This document shows, piece after piece, positions 61,883 through 64,000 of a stretch of DNA of 64,000 nucleotides (positions within the stretch are counted from its first letter, which is position 1; every line of letters begins with the position of its first letter). The stretch is from Desulfonatronum thioautotrophicum (GTDB taxonomy: Bacteria; Desulfobacterota; Desulfovibrionia; Desulfovibrionales; Desulfonatronaceae): the NCBI RefSeq assembly GCF_000934745.1, contig NZ_KN882168.1, positions 432,196 through 496,195 on the forward strand, read 5' to 3'. Below the pieces are notes generated by a model that saw only the letters and a program-made list of their open reading frames with translations, was not told the DNA's origin and did not search any database. Both the position numbers and the translations under genes were made by a program.

Positions 61883-62627
61883 TGCGGCGCTCCTTGGGAG
61901 GGACGAATGAAGAGAGCTTTTCGTGCACGAGCCGGGGATTGTTATTTTCCAGGATACACTTTGCACCCTCAAAAATGATGTGCAAGTGCAGAATTTCCTC
62001 TTGGCTGCGACTGCGCAACTTCCCGGCCATGGGCAAAAAGATCAAGCTGGCCAACATGGCCCCGTAAAACGTCGTCAAGAGTGCAACAGCCATGGCCGGC
62101 CCAATCGTCGTCGGGTCGTGCAGGGATGCCAACATTTGGACCAATCCAATCAGGGTGCCGATCATGCCGAAAGAAGGTGCATACGCCCCCATACGCTTGA
62201 AAACGTCCTGGACCATGTGATGTCGGCGGCGCAGGGAGGCGATTTCAATGGCCAGCATTTCCCGAATCATCAATGGGTCTGCGTTATCGGCAATCAGTTG
62301 GCATGCTTTTTTGAGAATCATGTTTTCCGTCTTGACGTTCTCCAACGCAAGCAATCCCTCACGGCGGCTGATATCCGCGATCTTGACCATTGTATTCACA
62401 ACGTCGACTTCGCGAATCTGACGAGACAGAAAAATTTTGTATGCAGCAGTATGCGCTTGAATTATTTCATTGAAAGGGTAATTTACGGAGATCGCAGCCA
62501 ACGTTCCTCCGATCACGATCATAAAGCCCGGAATGTTGACAAACGTATCCATGGCTCCGCCGAGCATGATGGCCCCCATGATCAGGGAGGCCCCGGCAAT
62601 AATTCCAAAAAGAGTCGTTTTATCCAT
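61872..62627 (-). CDS. motA: Flagellar motor stator protein MotA
   Basis: This 251-aa protein has four membrane helices (TTLFGIIAGASLIMGAIML, VNIPGFMIVIGGTLAAISV, YAPSFGMIGTLIGLVQML, ALLTTFYGAMLASLIFLPM) with the large cytoplasmic loop and helices typical of MotA. The conserved Pro residues and the SFGMIGTLIG segment are present. The start chosen is ATG 62627; the in-frame extension to 62648 is unneeded. It is first in the motA-motB-PilZ-accC series and divergent from the nucleoside phosphorylase. Confidence 0.93.
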   Translation of the reverse strand: MDKTTLFGIIAGASLIMGAIMLGGAMDTFVNIPGFMIVIGGTLAAISVNYPFNEIIQAHTAAYKIFLSRQIREVDVVNTMVKIADISRREGLLALENVKTENMILKKACQLIADNADPLMIREMLAIEIASLRRRHHMVQDVFKRMGAYAPSFGMIGTLIGLVQMLASLHDPTTIGPAMAVALLTTFYGAMLASLIFLPMAGKLRSRSQEEILHLHIIFEGAKCILENNNPRLVHEKLSSFVPPKERRSER

Positions 62628-62751
62628 TGAATTTTCCGTCGCGACCACTCAAAATGATGCCGCGGGCTTAGCTTGGCTGGTCAGGCAGGGCATGTCGATG
62701 TTCGGCCTTTTTCGTGAAACAAGTCACATTTTAACTGGAGATATGCAATTC

Positions 62752-63588
62752 ATGTCCACAACCCCCTTTCAGCTGGAAACCATCGCGGCCGATTATCTCG
62801 CTTCCCGCCTCCTGCCCAACCAGAGTGCTTCGGTTGGCATTATCCTTGGCACCGGCCTTGGTCAATGGGTGGAGGACATGGATGATTTCTCGGCCGTGGA
62901 CTATAAGCAAATCCCAGGTTTTGCCAGGACAAACGTTCAAAGCCATGCCGGCCGGCTCTGCGCCGGAAAAGTGCAAAATACGCCAGTTCTGGCCCTTCAA
63001 GGCCGGTTCCACCTCTACGAGGGTTACTCTCCTGATGACGTCTGTTTTGGTTTGCGCACCCTGGCGATTTTAGGCGTTAAAACCATCGTCATAACCAACG
63101 CGGCCGGCGCCCTCAACCCTCTTTTTCAAGCCGGGGAGATCATGGTCATTACCGATCAAATTAACTTGACAGGGCGGAACCCACTGCTTGGTCTCCGCTA
63201 CGGGGAACCCCAGTTTCCTGACATGAGCCAATTGTTTTCGTCGCGACTGGCCGACTTGGCCCACTCCAGTGCGCTGCAACAGGGACAACGACTTCAACAG
63301 GGAGTTTACATGGGCATTCTCGGCCCCAGCTTGGAAACACCGGCTGAAACCAGAATGTTTCGTCAATTGGGTGCGGACGCCATTGGCATGTCCACGGTCA
63401 TGGAGACCATCGCCGCCAAGCAGATGGGGCTGGAGATTCTTGGACTTTCCTGTCTCACCAACAAAAATTTGCCGGATTGCATGGCGCCGACTTCTCTGGA
63501 GGAAATCATCGCCGTGGGCCAGGATATCGGGCAACGACTCGGCGATCTGCTCAATGCGCTGATCCCGGATATTGCTGCCTCCCATTGA
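62752..63588 (+). CDS. Purine-nucleoside phosphorylase (trimeric type)
   Basis: This 278-aa enzyme cleaves inosine/guanosine with phosphate to base plus ribose-1-phosphate. Motifs are IILGTGLGQW (phosphate loop), SHAGRLCAG, LQGRFHLYEGYS, ITNAAGALN, LGPSLETPAETRMFRQLGAD split as family signature, and MSTVMETI. CLTNKN near the end is the base-binding loop. The start is ATG 62752; an ATG at 62743 sits too close to GGAG. It is monocistronic and convergent with the rRNA operon. Confidence 0.94.
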   Translation: MSTTPFQLETIAADYLASRLLPNQSASVGIILGTGLGQWVEDMDDFSAVDYKQIPGFARTNVQSHAGRLCAGKVQNTPVLALQGRFHLYEGYSPDDVCFGLRTLAILGVKTIVITNAAGALNPLFQAGEIMVITDQINLTGRNPLLGLRYGEPQFPDMSQLFSSRLADLAHSSALQQGQRLQQGVYMGILGPSLETPAETRMFRQLGADAIGMSTVMETIAAKQMGLEILGLSCLTNKNLPDCMAPTSLEEIIAVGQDIGQRLGDLLNALIPDIAASH

Positions 63589-63676
63589 ATTTCAGGATCG
63601 AGATCAGCTTTCCCGGCATGTTTTCTTGAGCAGCTGAAGAGAGTTCTGAGGCGTGGGCTGTTTTGACTTATCCAAA

Positions 63677-63718
63677 ACACAAACGCCCGCTTATCGGATG
63701 ATAAGCGGGCGTTTGTGT
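63677..63718. terminator. Bidirectional terminator between PNP gene and rRNA operon
   Basis: A perfect 19-bp stem (63677-63695 and 63700-63718) has a 4-nt loop. A TTTT stretch follows on the minus strand, so it ends the rRNA transcript and probably also the PNP transcript. Confidence 0.85.
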
Positions 63719-63730
63719 ATTTGAGAAAGT

Positions 63731-63844
63731 TCTGGCGGCGTCCTACTTTCCCACGGTTTATACCGCAGTATCATCGGCGCTGGAGGGCTTAACTTCCGAG
63801 TTCGGAATGGGGTCGGGTGTGTCCCCTCCGCCAAGGCCACCAGA
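63731..63844 (-). rRNA. rrf: 5S ribosomal RNA
   Basis: On the minus strand it begins TCTGGTGGCC and ends GGCCGCCAGA-like pairing, with the conserved ACCCGACCCCATTCCGAAC and GAACTCGGAAGTTAAGC segments. Length is about 114 nt. It is downstream of 23S in the usual order. Confidence 0.96.
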
Positions 63845-63953
63845 ACAAATTTGGTGATGGGGTGGTTTGTGGAAGGTGCTTGAGGGATTCAACTAAGGTA
63901 ATCCCAAGCACATGTTCCACGTCACCCATTTCATAGGTAACAAAGGATAGAGA

Positions 63954-64000
63954 GGTTAAGACTCACGGTCTATTAGTACTGGTCAGCTGAGCGCATCGCT
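63954..64000 (-). rRNA. rrl: 23S ribosomal RNA, 3' end (partial)
   Basis: The minus strand reads CAGCTGACCAGTACTAATAG followed by ACCGTGAGTCTTAACC, the conserved 3' end of 23S rRNA. The gene continues beyond the right edge. The exact 3' terminus is approximate. Confidence 0.9.

Overview
The window is GC-rich, gene-dense bacterial DNA of the kind found in sulfate-reducing Desulfobacterota (Desulfovibrionales). Desulfonatronum-like, salt-tolerant organisms are my best guess. This rests on gene content (CbiK-type cobaltochelatase, FmdE protein, fused AccA-AccD, PEP-CTERM proteins, a BCCT osmolyte carrier, many receiver and histidine kinase genes), not on a marker-gene match.

Layout. (1) 0-15.4 kb is a signalling and transport block. 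It holds a sigma-54 activator cut by the window edge, three sensor-poor histidine kinases, five stand-alone receivers, an SLC13-type transporter with a receiver domain fused to its N-terminus, a PEP-synthase-like protein without the PEP-binding barrel, two CBS-pair proteins and a second SLC13 permease. (2) 15.5-22.1 kb is mixed: an NTF2-like protein, a four-helix-bundle protein, a DUF1640 protein, an FKBP isomerase, RF3, a MazEF-like pair and a SprA-like putative metalloprotease. (3) 22.1-26.2 kb is a cobalamin-riboswitch-led cobalt module (cbiK, cbiM, a CbiL/NikL-like gene, cbiQ, cbiO). (4) 26.3-30.1 kb is a FecBCD-type ABC importer followed by fmdE. (5) 30.5-37.3 kb holds a PEP-CTERM gene that needs a frameshift, and an RND efflux operon with an in-frame stop, opposite a TetR regulator. 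(6) 37.3-45.3 kb is an accessory region: toxin-antitoxin pairs, HsdR and DUF1016 remnants, an fmdE pseudogene and an NgoMIV-type restriction-modification pair. (7) 45.3-54.1 kb holds serB, an exonuclease plus DUF294 pair, a BCCT carrier, two exported proteins and a second PEP-CTERM gene. (8) 54.7-63.6 kb holds ssb, a carboxylase operon (biotinyl protein, AccA-AccD fusion, biotin carboxylase) joined to PilZ and motAB, and purine nucleoside phosphorylase. (9) The right edge has 5S rRNA and the 3' end of 23S rRNA on the minus strand.

How parts fit together. The best candidate for an undescribed system is the 0-15.4 kb block, where phosphotransfer appears to act directly on a membrane transporter through a covalently attached receiver, with CBS proteins around a second transporter of the same family. 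The two PEP-CTERM genes each carry a sigma-54 promoter-like site at almost the same distance from the start codon, which suggests co-regulation. Several genes are visibly decayed (RND pump, first PEP-CTERM gene, HsdR/DUF1016, second fmdE). Small dispersed palindromes recur across the window. No tRNA, CRISPR array or complete insertion sequence was seen.
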